From the NCBI GenBank assembly GCA_947168855.1, contig CAMVNO010000001.1, positions 406,828-470,827 of the forward strand: a DNA stretch of 64,000 nucleotides, read 5' to 3'. Positions 24,961 through 32,711 of the stretch are shown in pieces. The notes under the pieces were generated by a model. The model had not been told where the DNA came from. It saw nothing but the letters and a program-made list of their open reading frames with translations, and did not search any database. Source of the DNA: an uncultured Clostridia bacterium. GTDB lineage: Bacteria; Bacillota; Clostridia; Christensenellales; CAG-138. Each line of letters opens with the position of its first letter. Within the stretch, counting starts at the first letter, position 1. A program made the position numbers and the translations under genes.

Positions 24961-26076
24961 ATGCTTCGCAGTACACATGCGGTCGTTCATCTGCCCGCAT
25001 TCTTAAAAAACATCCGGCTTGCCAAGCGCAGGCTGAAGCCCGAAACGAAATTCATGGCGGTCATCAAGGCCAACGCGTACGGTCATGGCATCGTAGAGGT
25101 CGGAAAATATCTGGAGCAATCCGGCATCGTCGACATGTTCGCGGTCGCCATTCCGGAGGAGGGCGTGCGGCTTCGCGCCTGCGGCGTGACGCTGCCGATC
25201 CTGATCCTCGGCGTCACCGACCCCGATCACGTTCCCGTCGTCGTCGGCAACGAGCTGACCTCCGCCGTCTTTACGGCAAAGCAGGTCCTTTCCTTCGAGC
25301 GCTGCGCCGTCGCCTCCGGCAAGACCGCGCACGTGCACATCAAGCTCGATACCGGCATGCACCGCATCGGCGTGACGGACGACGCCATGCTCGAAGAGCT
25401 TCTGGACGCATTCGACGCCTGCCCGCACGTTTCGATGGACGGCGTGTTCACGCACTTTGCCAAGTCCGAATCCGATCCGGCGTTTACGCATCTGCAGGCG
25501 CAGCGGTTCGACGCGTTCGTCGCGAAGATTCGTGCGCGCGGCTATCACCCCATCGTGCACGCGGCGAACTCCGCGGCAACGCTCGATTTCCCGGAGCTGC
25601 AGTACGACATGGTCCGTTTCGGCATCGCGCTGTACGGCTACCATCCGGACGCCAGGCGCAGCGCAGGCAGCGGGTTGACGCCGGTGATGTCGCTGATCAC
25701 CTACATCAGCAATCTCAAGACGATCCCGGCGGGCGAAGGCGTCAGTTACGGACTCCGGTTCATCGCCTCCCGCCCCACGCGTGTTGCCACACTGCCGGTC
25801 GGTTACGGCGACGGCTACAAGCGCTGTCTCACCGGCAAGGCGGACGTGCTGATCGGCGGCGTTCGCTGTCCGCAGATCGGAACGATCTGCATGGACCAGA
25901 TGATGGTCGACGTTTCCGAGGTCCCGGGCGTCGCGATCGGCGACGAAGCCGTGCTGATCGGTCGGCAGGGCAACGAAATGATCACCGCCGACGAGCTTGC
26001 GGACAAGGCAAACACGATCTCCTACGAGATCCTGCTTTCCTTCAACGACCGCGTTCCGCGCGTATATGAAAAATAA
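24961..26076 (+). CDS. alr: Alanine racemase (371 aa)
   Basis: This PLP enzyme supplies D-alanine for peptidoglycan. The PLP lysine is in FMAVIKANAYGHG, and the second catalytic tyrosine region reads TLPVGYGDGYKR. IGTICMDQMMVDV completes the family signatures at normal length. A purine-rich AAAAAAGGGGG precedes the ATG. Promoter and terminator flank the gene, so it is monocistronic. Confidence 0.98.
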   Translation: MLRSTHAVVHLPAFLKNIRLAKRRLKPETKFMAVIKANAYGHGIVEVGKYLEQSGIVDMFAVAIPEEGVRLRACGVTLPILILGVTDPDHVPVVVGNELTSAVFTAKQVLSFERCAVASGKTAHVHIKLDTGMHRIGVTDDAMLEELLDAFDACPHVSMDGVFTHFAKSESDPAFTHLQAQRFDAFVAKIRARGYHPIVHAANSAATLDFPELQYDMVRFGIALYGYHPDARRSAGSGLTPVMSLITYISNLKTIPAGEGVSYGLRFIASRPTRVATLPVGYGDGYKRCLTGKADVLIGGVRCPQIGTICMDQMMVDVSEVPGVAIGDEAVLIGRQGNEMITADELADKANTISYEILLSFNDRVPRVYEK

Positions 26077-26092
26077 CCGAACCGCCGCCCTT

Positions 26093-26112
26093 TGGGACGG
26101 CGTTTTTTCTTG
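26093..26112 (+). terminator. Terminator of alr
   Basis: CGCCGCCC / GGGACGGCG with one bulge, loop TTT, then TTTTTT. The T-run overlaps the -35 of the next promoter. Confidence 0.75.
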
Positions 26113-26139
26113 ACGCGAACCGCTTGCATTCGCTATAAT
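26110..26139 (+). promoter_or_regulatory. SigA-type promoter placed for a leaderless yibE/F transcript
   Basis: TTGACG (26110-26115), 18 bp, then TATAAT (26134-26139). ATG 26147 is 7 nt after the -10, at the expected start of transcription. No Shine-Dalgarno site is present. Confidence 0.7.
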
Positions 26140-26146
26140 GAGAGAC

Positions 26147-27523
26147 ATGAAAGAACGGATAAACAGCCTGATTACGTGGCTCAAAAAGCCGAAAACATGG
26201 ATCGCCGCCGCGATCGTTCTCCTGATCCTTGCGGCGGGCGTCGTGTCTGCGCTGATGCTGCGCCGTCCGATCGCGAAGTACAACGCCGACCGGGACGACG
26301 CGAAGCAGGCGTATTTTACGCACCTTGCGCTTGCGGCGGACAGCAACCGCATCCTGTTTGAGACCGGTGCGCTGCCCGAAGGGTACGCGGACGCCGAAGA
26401 CGCGCTGCACTCCACCTCCTACGCCTACGCAACGGTTCTGGAGGTGCTGGAGGACGATTCGCACGAGGACGAAACGACCGAGAACGTTCACGTCGGGTCC
26501 CAGAAGCTTCTCGTGGAGATCACGACCGGCGAGTTCAAGGGACGCAGGCTTGAGATCATGAACTACATGAGCAAGCTTTTTGACAAGCACGCCGAACAAG
26601 GCACCTCGCTGCTCGTTTATCTGCTGGCGACCCGCAAAAGCGCGGCGGACGACGCGCCTTCCCTCTCCGTCTCGGTCATGAACTACAACCGTCAATGGCT
26701 GCTCTTCGGGCTTGCCGCGATCTTCCTGCTCGTCACGATCCTCGTCGGCGGGAAGGTCGGCTTCCGGTCGATCCTCGGGCTTGCGCTGACGCTTGCCGCC
26801 GTCGTCTTTATCCTCGTTCCCGCGCTGCTGCGAGGCTTTTACGCGATCCCGCTCACGCTGCTCCTCTGCGTTTTGATGACCGTCGTCTGCTTTGTGCTGC
26901 TCGACGGGCTGAGCCGCAAGACGCTCTCCGCGATCCTCGGTACGGTCGCGGGGTTCTGCGTTGCGTGCGTGTTCGCCGTGATCGCAAGCCGGATCGCGCA
27001 TCTCGACGGGCTCGAATACAACGTTGCCGAGACCGACACGCTGATCCAGGCGAAATATCAGGGCACGCTGATCAACATCCGCGGGCTGTTCGTGTCCGGC
27101 ATCATCATCTCCGCTCTGGGCGCCGTTATGGACGTTGCGATGAGCATCTCCTCCTCGGTCAACGAGCTCAAAACGGTCAATCCGGATCTGGGCTTTTCCG
27201 CGCTGTTCAAAAGCGGCATGCGCATCGGACGCGACGCGGTCGGCACCATGACGAACACACTGATCCTGGCGTTCACCGGCGGCGCGCTCGTCAACCTGCT
27301 TCTGATAAAGTATTACAGCTGGGATGTGAAGGCGATCCTCTCCGGCGACTATATCACGCACGAGGTCATCACCGGCATCTCCGGCAGCATCGGGCTGATC
27401 CTTGCCGTGCCGCTGACCGCGCTGATCGCCTCCGCCCTATGCGGGCGCATGCAGACGCCTTCGCCTCTCGTTCAGCCGATCGCGAACAAACCCGCCCGCA
27501 AGCAGAAAAAGAAATCCCGCTGA
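26147..27523 (+). CDS. YibE/F-family membrane protein (458 aa)
   Basis: One N-terminal membrane segment (about 16-36) is followed by an extracytoplasmic domain of about 150 residues (IEVTTGEFKGRR-type core: VEITTGEFKGRRLEIMNYMS). Several transmembrane segments then carry the YibE/F signature (GLFVSGIIISALGAVMDVAMS and the SSVNEL-KTVNP region). The family is widespread in Bacillota; transport is assumed but the substrate is unknown. An ATG at 26138 is rejected because it lies inside the -10 element. The 3' end overlaps the convergent gene at 27437-28015 by 87 bp. Confidence 0.85.
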   Translation: MKERINSLITWLKKPKTWIAAAIVLLILAAGVVSALMLRRPIAKYNADRDDAKQAYFTHLALAADSNRILFETGALPEGYADAEDALHSTSYAYATVLEVLEDDSHEDETTENVHVGSQKLLVEITTGEFKGRRLEIMNYMSKLFDKHAEQGTSLLVYLLATRKSAADDAPSLSVSVMNYNRQWLLFGLAAIFLLVTILVGGKVGFRSILGLALTLAAVVFILVPALLRGFYAIPLTLLLCVLMTVVCFVLLDGLSRKTLSAILGTVAGFCVACVFAVIASRIAHLDGLEYNVAETDTLIQAKYQGTLINIRGLFVSGIIISALGAVMDVAMSISSSVNELKTVNPDLGFSALFKSGMRIGRDAVGTMTNTLILAFTGGALVNLLLIKYYSWDVKAILSGDYITHEVITGISGSIGLILAVPLTALIASALCGRMQTPSPLVQPIANKPARKQKKKSR

Positions 27524-28015
27524 CTGCGCCGTGAGCGCGTCGCCTGTTCCGAGCTCCAGCACCGCGCTGCGGAACAGCATATAATCCCCGATCATTTGAA
27601 AGAACAGCATCACAAAGGGCGCCGCAACAATCGCGAGCGCCTTTGCGTTTGCGTCGCGGCAGAAGAGCGCGCAGCCCAGCAGCGTCGGTGCGGCGATCAG
27701 CAGCCCCTGTTCAAGAAACAGCGGCAGCGCGTCGCAGAGCTTCCAGCCCAGAAACCCGCCGAACAGCGCCGCAAGCAGCGCGCCGAACGGATGATCCGTC
27801 GGGCACAGCGCCGCAGTCAGCAGGAAAAACGCGCACGGTGCAAAGCACAGCCGCACGGACGGCGTTCTGAGCGACGGAAGCCAGCTCAGTCCGAACACGA
27901 CCGGCGCAAGGCACAGCAGCACGAGCTTTTCGTGCCGGAACAGCAGCGTGTCGAACCATCCGCCCGCCGTCAGCAAAAGCAGGATCAAAAGCGCGATCCG
28001 CGCAGTCCACATCAT
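27437..28015 (-). CDS. Hydrophobic membrane protein of unknown function (192 aa)
   Basis: About six hydrophobic segments alternate with short polar loops (starting ARIALLILLLLTAGGWF), ending in a basic tail RLNERRRR. The overlapping frames on the other strand are low-complexity Arg/Gln shadows, which supports this frame. The start is ATG 28015, with GGGGG 11 nt upstream and a T-run in between. A terminator-like hairpin directly precedes it (28018-28055). Its 3' end runs 87 bp into the convergent yibE/F gene. No family was recognised. Confidence 0.55.
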   Translation of the reverse strand: MMWTARIALLILLLLTAGGWFDTLLFRHEKLVLLCLAPVVFGLSWLPSLRTPSVRLCFAPCAFFLLTAALCPTDHPFGALLAALFGGFLGWKLCDALPLFLEQGLLIAAPTLLGCALFCRDANAKALAIVAAPFVMLFFQMIGDYMLFRSAVLELGTGDALTAQSAGFLFLLAGGFVRDRLNERRRRLHAPA

Positions 28016-28055
28016 AAAAAACACATCCCCCGTTTTTTTCGGATAGGATGTGTTT
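28016..28055 (-). terminator. Terminator-like hairpin abutting the start codon of the membrane protein gene
   Basis: On the - strand AAACACATCC (28055-28046) pairs with GGATGTGTTT (28028-28019), and the T-run ends at the ATG (28015-28013). The 3' arm overlaps the only Shine-Dalgarno candidate. It can end the hydantoinase operon and also control the downstream gene. Confidence 0.65.
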
Positions 28056-28073
28056 TTGCTTGTTTTTTATGCG

Positions 28074-29909
28074 TTATTTCAGGCGCTTGCCCTCACCGTA
28101 CACCGCAACGATGTCCTTCGGCTCGGCAATATAGACCGCGCGGTCGAAGCGCTCCCGCAGCGTCAGCCGTTCCGTGTCCGGGTATTCGCGGTCGTCGATG
28201 ACCACGGCATGCAGCCGGTCGCCCTTTTGGAATCCGGGCTTTGCGCCGAAGCAGAGCGCCCCGGCGGTCGTGCCGAGATAATACCCCTCCGCCACGGAGA
28301 GGAACGGCAGCGTCCAGCCGCTTTCGATGCGCTTGATCTTTGACGCGCGAATCGACATCTGGATCACGTTCAGCATCGAAAGATTCGCGCCGCCCGCGAT
28401 ATCGCTGCCGAGCACGACATGGATCCCCTCGTCGAGCATCGTGCGGATCGGCGCCACGCCGCTCGATATATTCGTATTTGAATCCGCGCAATGCACCACG
28501 GTCACGCCGTGCGCCTTGATTGCCGCGCGCTCGCGCTCATCGCTGTAGATGCAGTGCGCCATCAGCGTGCCGCTCTTCCACAGCCCGTATTTTTCGTAGG
28601 TCTCCCAGTACTGTCTGCAGTCCGGATGCAGCTGCAGCACCCACGCGATCTCGCTTGTGTTTTCGGAAAGATGTGACTGCACCGGCAGGTTCCGTTCGTT
28701 TGCGATCTTTCCGAGCCATTCCATCAGCTCGTTCGTGCACGACGGCGTGAACCGCGGCGTGATGATCGGGCGGATCCTTGTAAACCGGTCGCAGGCGTCG
28801 AGCCAGCGCAGCGTTTCGCGCTTGCTCTCCTTCGTCATCTCGCAGTAATATTCGGGGCTGTTGCGGTCCATATTGACCTTGCCGACATAGCCCGAAACGC
28901 CCGCGCGCTCAAGCTCCTCCATCAGCACCAGCGTCGCGTCCGTATGAAGCGATGAGAACACGGATACGCGCGTCGTGCCGTATTCCACCAGCCGGTCGGC
29001 AAGCGCGCGGTAGTGCATCCGCGCGTACTCGGGATCGGCAAACCGCGCCTCGGTGCGGAACGTGTACGTGTTCAGCCAGTCCAGAAGCGGCAGGTCCATG
29101 CCCATGCCGAGCATCGGATACTGCGGCGCATGCAGGTGCATATCGCAGAACGACTGCAGGATCAGCGCGTCGCCGTAATCCGCAAGCTGACCGCTTTTGA
29201 ACCGTTCGGGCAGCGTTTCAAACACGCCCTCGATCACGCCGTCGGCGTTCAGCACGATATAGCCGTTCCGAACCGCGTCAAGTTCGCCGAGCTTCGGCAC
29301 GCTCAGGATGTTGCCGTGCAGCACGTACCATTGCGGTTCTTCGCGAAACGGCGTGTCGATGTCGTACAGCTCCGCGAGCGGGACCTCGACGGTCGTGAGA
29401 CGCTCCGGATGCTTTGCGATGACCTGACTGCCGCCGACGTCGCCCGAAATCAACAGAAGCTCCGGAAAGAGGTCCTTCGGGAACAGCACAGGATTGCCGC
29501 GCCGGTCGTTGGCAATCGGCGCGACGATGCGCGTCGGGTCCCTGTAAAACGCGTCTAAAAGCGCGAGAACGGTCGTTTCGGTCACGCGGGGCTGATCCCC
29601 CACCGCGTACAGGATCCCGTCCGGATCGTTCTTTAACGCGTTCTCCGTGCCGATCACAACGCTCGACGCGATCCCGCGCGCGGGATCGGGGTTTTCCGCC
29701 ACGCGGTACTCCATGCGCTCGGCGACCATGCGGCGCTCCTCCGCACCCGTCCGCAAAACAACGGTACGCGAAACAAACCGGTCCGAAAGCCGGTCATAGA
29801 GCTCCAGCGCGTGCAGGAGCATCGGCTTTCCGTCGATCGGATATGCCAGCTTGTCGCTGCCGAAGCGTTTGCCGCTGCCGGCAGCCGTCAGTACCAATGC
29901 AATTCTCAT
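28074..29909 (-). CDS. Fusion of MobA/MocA-like nucleotidyltransferase and guanine deaminase (611 aa)
   Basis: Residues of about 1-195 form a MobA-like NTP-transferase: VLTAAGSGKRFGSDKL, KPMLLHALELY, ILYAVGDQPRV, RRGNPVLFP. Such domains attach CMP or GMP to molybdopterin in molybdenum hydroxylase maturation. Residues of about 210-611 are an amidohydrolase of the guanine deaminase type: DMHLHAPQYPMLGMGMDLPL, SHLSENTSEIAWV, AHCIYSDERE and VVLGSDIAGG carry the metal ligands. Guanine deaminase converts guanine to xanthine. The start overlaps the hydantoinase stop (ATGA). The two halves normally occur as separate proteins in purine-catabolic clusters. No in-frame stop or frameshift separates them here. 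Confidence 0.88.
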   Translation of the reverse strand: MRIALVLTAAGSGKRFGSDKLAYPIDGKPMLLHALELYDRLSDRFVSRTVVLRTGAEERRMVAERMEYRVAENPDPARGIASSVVIGTENALKNDPDGILYAVGDQPRVTETTVLALLDAFYRDPTRIVAPIANDRRGNPVLFPKDLFPELLLISGDVGGSQVIAKHPERLTTVEVPLAELYDIDTPFREEPQWYVLHGNILSVPKLGELDAVRNGYIVLNADGVIEGVFETLPERFKSGQLADYGDALILQSFCDMHLHAPQYPMLGMGMDLPLLDWLNTYTFRTEARFADPEYARMHYRALADRLVEYGTTRVSVFSSLHTDATLVLMEELERAGVSGYVGKVNMDRNSPEYYCEMTKESKRETLRWLDACDRFTRIRPIITPRFTPSCTNELMEWLGKIANERNLPVQSHLSENTSEIAWVLQLHPDCRQYWETYEKYGLWKSGTLMAHCIYSDERERAAIKAHGVTVVHCADSNTNISSGVAPIRTMLDEGIHVVLGSDIAGGANLSMLNVIQMSIRASKIKRIESGWTLPFLSVAEGYYLGTTAGALCFGAKPGFQKGDRLHAVVIDDREYPDTERLTLRERFDRAVYIAEPKDIVAVYGEGKRLK

Positions 29910-31276
29910 TTTCTGTACCTTTCCGAGGGCTTGCGGAAGACGTATCTGCCGCGGTACGGTTCAACGAGCTTCCCGTTCTCCACGACAAGCTCGCCGTTCA
30001 GGAGCACGTCGCGCGTGCGTCCGAGCGCTTTCATGCCCTCATAGGGTGAATTGTCGCAGGCGTGCAGGTTCGTCCTCCACGAGATCGTATGCGGCGCGTC
30101 CGGATCGAAGATCACAAGATCCGCGTCGGATCCGACGCGCAGCGCGCCCTTCTGCGGGAACATGCCGAACAGCCTTGCCGCCCGCTCGCTCATCAAAAGC
30201 GCCATCTGCTCGAGCGTGATCGCGCCGGTCTGCACCGCGTAGGTATAGACGAGCTCCGCGCGGTTTTGAACCCCCGCGCCGCCGTTCGGGATCTTCGTGA
30301 AATCGTCCCTGCCGAGCGCCTTCTGCGTCATTGTAAACGAGCAATGGTCGGTGCCGATAAAGTCGATATCCTTCTTTTTCATGCCGTCGAGGATCGCGGC
30401 GCGGTCCTTCGCCTCGCGAAGCGGCGGCGACATCACAAACTTCGCGCCGTCCGGATCGGCATAGCGCGAAACGTCGAGCGTGAAATATTGCGGGCACGTT
30501 TCGGCATAGACCTCCACACCGCGCTTCCGTGCCGCGCGGACCTCCTCGAGTCCGTCCGCCGTGGACAGATGCACCACCCATGCGGGAGAACCGGAAAGCT
30601 CCGCGATCCGCATCAGCCGCGCCACGCCCTCCGCCTCGACCGCCTGCGGTCGTGAAACCGGATGCGCGGTCGGATCGAAATGCCCTTTTGCCTTCTCCTC
30701 GGCGATCCGTGCCTGCAGCACATCGTAGTTTTCGCAATGCACGCCGATCACGCCGCCGCGTTCACCGATGTATTTCTGCGCGTCGTAGATCTGCCCGTCG
30801 TTCACCCGCATCGCGTCGTAGACCATATACATCTTGAACGAGCTGACGCCCGCCCGGAACATGTCGTCGACCTCGGCTTTGCGCGCGTCGTTCCATTCGG
30901 ACACCGCCATGTGAAAGCCGTAGTTTGAGGAGCTCTTCTCCGCCTTTTTGTGCCAGAGATCGAGCGCGTCGTGCATCGTCATGCCGTGGTCCTGCGTCGC
31001 AAAATCGAGCACCGTGGTCGTGCCGCCGACGACCGCCGCCTTGGTGCCGGTCTCGAAATCGTCCGCCGTGACCGTCACGCCCAGATCAAGGTCGAAATGC
31101 GTGTGCGTGTCGATGAAGCCGGCAAAGATGTAACAGCCCGCCGCGTCGATCACGCGGTCCGCCGCCGCGTCGATGTTCGGCGCGATCCTTGCGATCGTTC
31201 CGTCCTTTATGAGAACGTCCGCCTGTTTCCTGCCGGTCGACCGTACGACCGTTCCGTTTTTGATCAGGATCCGCAT
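29906..31276 (-). CDS. hydA: Dihydropyrimidinase/D-hydantoinase family amidohydrolase (456 aa)
   Basis: Zinc ligands appear in FIDTHTHFDLDLG. The carbamylated-lysine motif is SSFKMYMVYDAMRV, with further ligands in VHCENYD and VVHLSTADGLEE. GTDHCSFTMTQK is the family's C-terminal signature. The enzyme opens cyclic ureides such as dihydropyrimidines or hydantoins. GGAGG sets ATG 31276. It is co-transcribed with the guanine deaminase fusion and often joins selenium-dependent purine hydroxylase clusters, although no hydroxylase gene lies in this window. Confidence 0.93.
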   Translation of the reverse strand: MRILIKNGTVVRSTGRKQADVLIKDGTIARIAPNIDAAADRVIDAAGCYIFAGFIDTHTHFDLDLGVTVTADDFETGTKAAVVGGTTTVLDFATQDHGMTMHDALDLWHKKAEKSSSNYGFHMAVSEWNDARKAEVDDMFRAGVSSFKMYMVYDAMRVNDGQIYDAQKYIGERGGVIGVHCENYDVLQARIAEEKAKGHFDPTAHPVSRPQAVEAEGVARLMRIAELSGSPAWVVHLSTADGLEEVRAARKRGVEVYAETCPQYFTLDVSRYADPDGAKFVMSPPLREAKDRAAILDGMKKKDIDFIGTDHCSFTMTQKALGRDDFTKIPNGGAGVQNRAELVYTYAVQTGAITLEQMALLMSERAARLFGMFPQKGALRVGSDADLVIFDPDAPHTISWRTNLHACDNSPYEGMKALGRTRDVLLNGELVVENGKLVEPYRGRYVFRKPSERYRK

Positions 31277-31307
31277 GATTCTCGCCTCCGCACAAACTTT
31301 TACAAAT

Positions 31308-31313
31308 ATTATA
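31308..31313 (-). promoter_or_regulatory. -10 element of the hydantoinase operon
   Basis: On the - strand a perfect TATAAT. No convincing -35 was found at 16-18 bp; TTGCGA lies 20 bp upstream. Confidence 0.45.
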
Positions 31314-31343
31314 TTATCACAGTCACGTTGTTTTCGCAACAGA

Positions 31344-31366
31344 AAAAGAACCCCGAAGGGTTCTTA
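31344..31366 (-). terminator. Terminator of the aminopeptidase gene
   Basis: On the - strand AAGAACCC / GGGGTTCTT with loop TTC, then TTT. It lies about 85 nt past the stop. Confidence 0.85.
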
Positions 31367-31450
31367 ATCGTACTATTCCATACGGTACAGATCCATTGCG
31401 CGGAACGCTTACGTTTCCCGCGCCCTTTTTATCGGGATGATCTCCCGCTT

Positions 31451-32683
31451 TCAGACTTCAAACGCCCATTTGCCGCGCCGGAAGATCGGCACGATCCTGC
31501 CGTCAAATGTGACCGCGTCAATGTCCAGTCCCTCGTAGCCGATCATGAAGTCGACGTGCTCCATCGAGTCGTTGATGCCGAGCTTCCGGCACTCTTCCAG
31601 CGTCTTATCCTCGAAGCCCCGGATCGTGTCGGCAAAGCCCATGCCCAGCGCCAGATGGCAGGCGGCATTCTCGTCGAACAGCGTGTCGTAAAACAGCAGA
31701 CCGGATTCGGCGATCGGGGAGTTCACGGGAACCAGCGCGCACTCGCCCAGATAGGCTGCACCCTCGTCCATCGAAATCATCTGCTCCAGCAGCGCCTGGT
31801 TCTTCTCTGCCTTGACCTCGACGGCCTTACCGTTTTCAAAGCGGACCGAGAAGTTCTCGATCAGCTCGCCGTTGTAGGACAGGGGCTTGGTGGCATAGAC
31901 GATACCCTCCGCCTTGCCGCGCATCGGGGAGGTGAAGCATTCCTCGGTGGGAATGTTGGGGTTGAAGAATACGCCTCTGCCCTTGGTGCGGTCGCCGCCG
32001 CCCTTAAAGATGGCTTCGGGGATCATGCCGACGCGCAGATCGGTGCCGTTGTCGCCCCGGTAGCGGAGCTCGGCAATGCCGAGACCGTTGAGATACTCAC
32101 AGCGGTCGTTCAGATCCTTATCGTGGGCTTCCCATTCCGCCACGGGATCCTCGGTCACGCGGGAGGTAAAGAGGATGGCTTCCCACAGCTTTTCGATCGC
32201 CCTCCCCTTCGGCAGTTCGGGGAAGAGCTTCTTCGCCCATGCCGCGCCGGGCACGGCCGCGATGCACCACTGGTATTTGTTTTCCATCTCGTCTTGGAAA
32301 GGCTTGACAATGGGCCAGCGTTTGCGATTGGCTTTCGCCATCTTTGCCTGGTTGATGCCCTTCAGACCGTCCGGATCCGAGGAATCCAGGAAGATCGTGC
32401 AGGGCAGCGTGTCGATGTAATGCCGAAGCCGTGCCTTCTCCCATTCCTCAACCTTCGCCATCGCGGTGACGGTCTGGTGACGGACATGCAGCTTCGCCAG
32501 CGGCTGATGTCTGAACTCCACCTTGACTGTCCGGGCGCCTGCCTTGTAGCATTCGTCCACCAGCAGCTCGACAAACTTGGGCTGGTCGAGTTCGCAGGCG
32601 ATGCGAACATCCTGTCCCTTTTGGATGTTGACGCCCTTTCGGGCAATCAGCTTTGCATACTTGCGAAGTACGGTTTGTTTCAT
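31451..32683 (-). CDS. M29-family metallo-aminopeptidase (410 aa)
   Basis: It matches thermophilic aminopeptidase (PepS/AmpS) proteins in length and in KYAKLIARKGVNIQKGQDV, PNIPTEECFTSP, GECALVPVNSPIAES and the C-terminal SMEHVDFMIG. These supply Glu/His/Asp metal ligands. It releases N-terminal residues from peptides in the cytoplasm. AAGGAG precedes the ATG. It follows the MoxR-DUF58-membrane-protein genes by only 28 nt, so it may be the last gene of that operon, a link with no obvious functional reason. Confidence 0.92.
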   Translation of the reverse strand: MKQTVLRKYAKLIARKGVNIQKGQDVRIACELDQPKFVELLVDECYKAGARTVKVEFRHQPLAKLHVRHQTVTAMAKVEEWEKARLRHYIDTLPCTIFLDSSDPDGLKGINQAKMAKANRKRWPIVKPFQDEMENKYQWCIAAVPGAAWAKKLFPELPKGRAIEKLWEAILFTSRVTEDPVAEWEAHDKDLNDRCEYLNGLGIAELRYRGDNGTDLRVGMIPEAIFKGGGDRTKGRGVFFNPNIPTEECFTSPMRGKAEGIVYATKPLSYNGELIENFSVRFENGKAVEVKAEKNQALLEQMISMDEGAAYLGECALVPVNSPIAESGLLFYDTLFDENAACHLALGMGFADTIRGFEDKTLEECRKLGINDSMEHVDFMIGYEGLDIDAVTFDGRIVPIFRRGKWAFEV

Positions 32684-32711
32684 GTTGCATATCTCCTTTT
32701 TTATTACTGTT

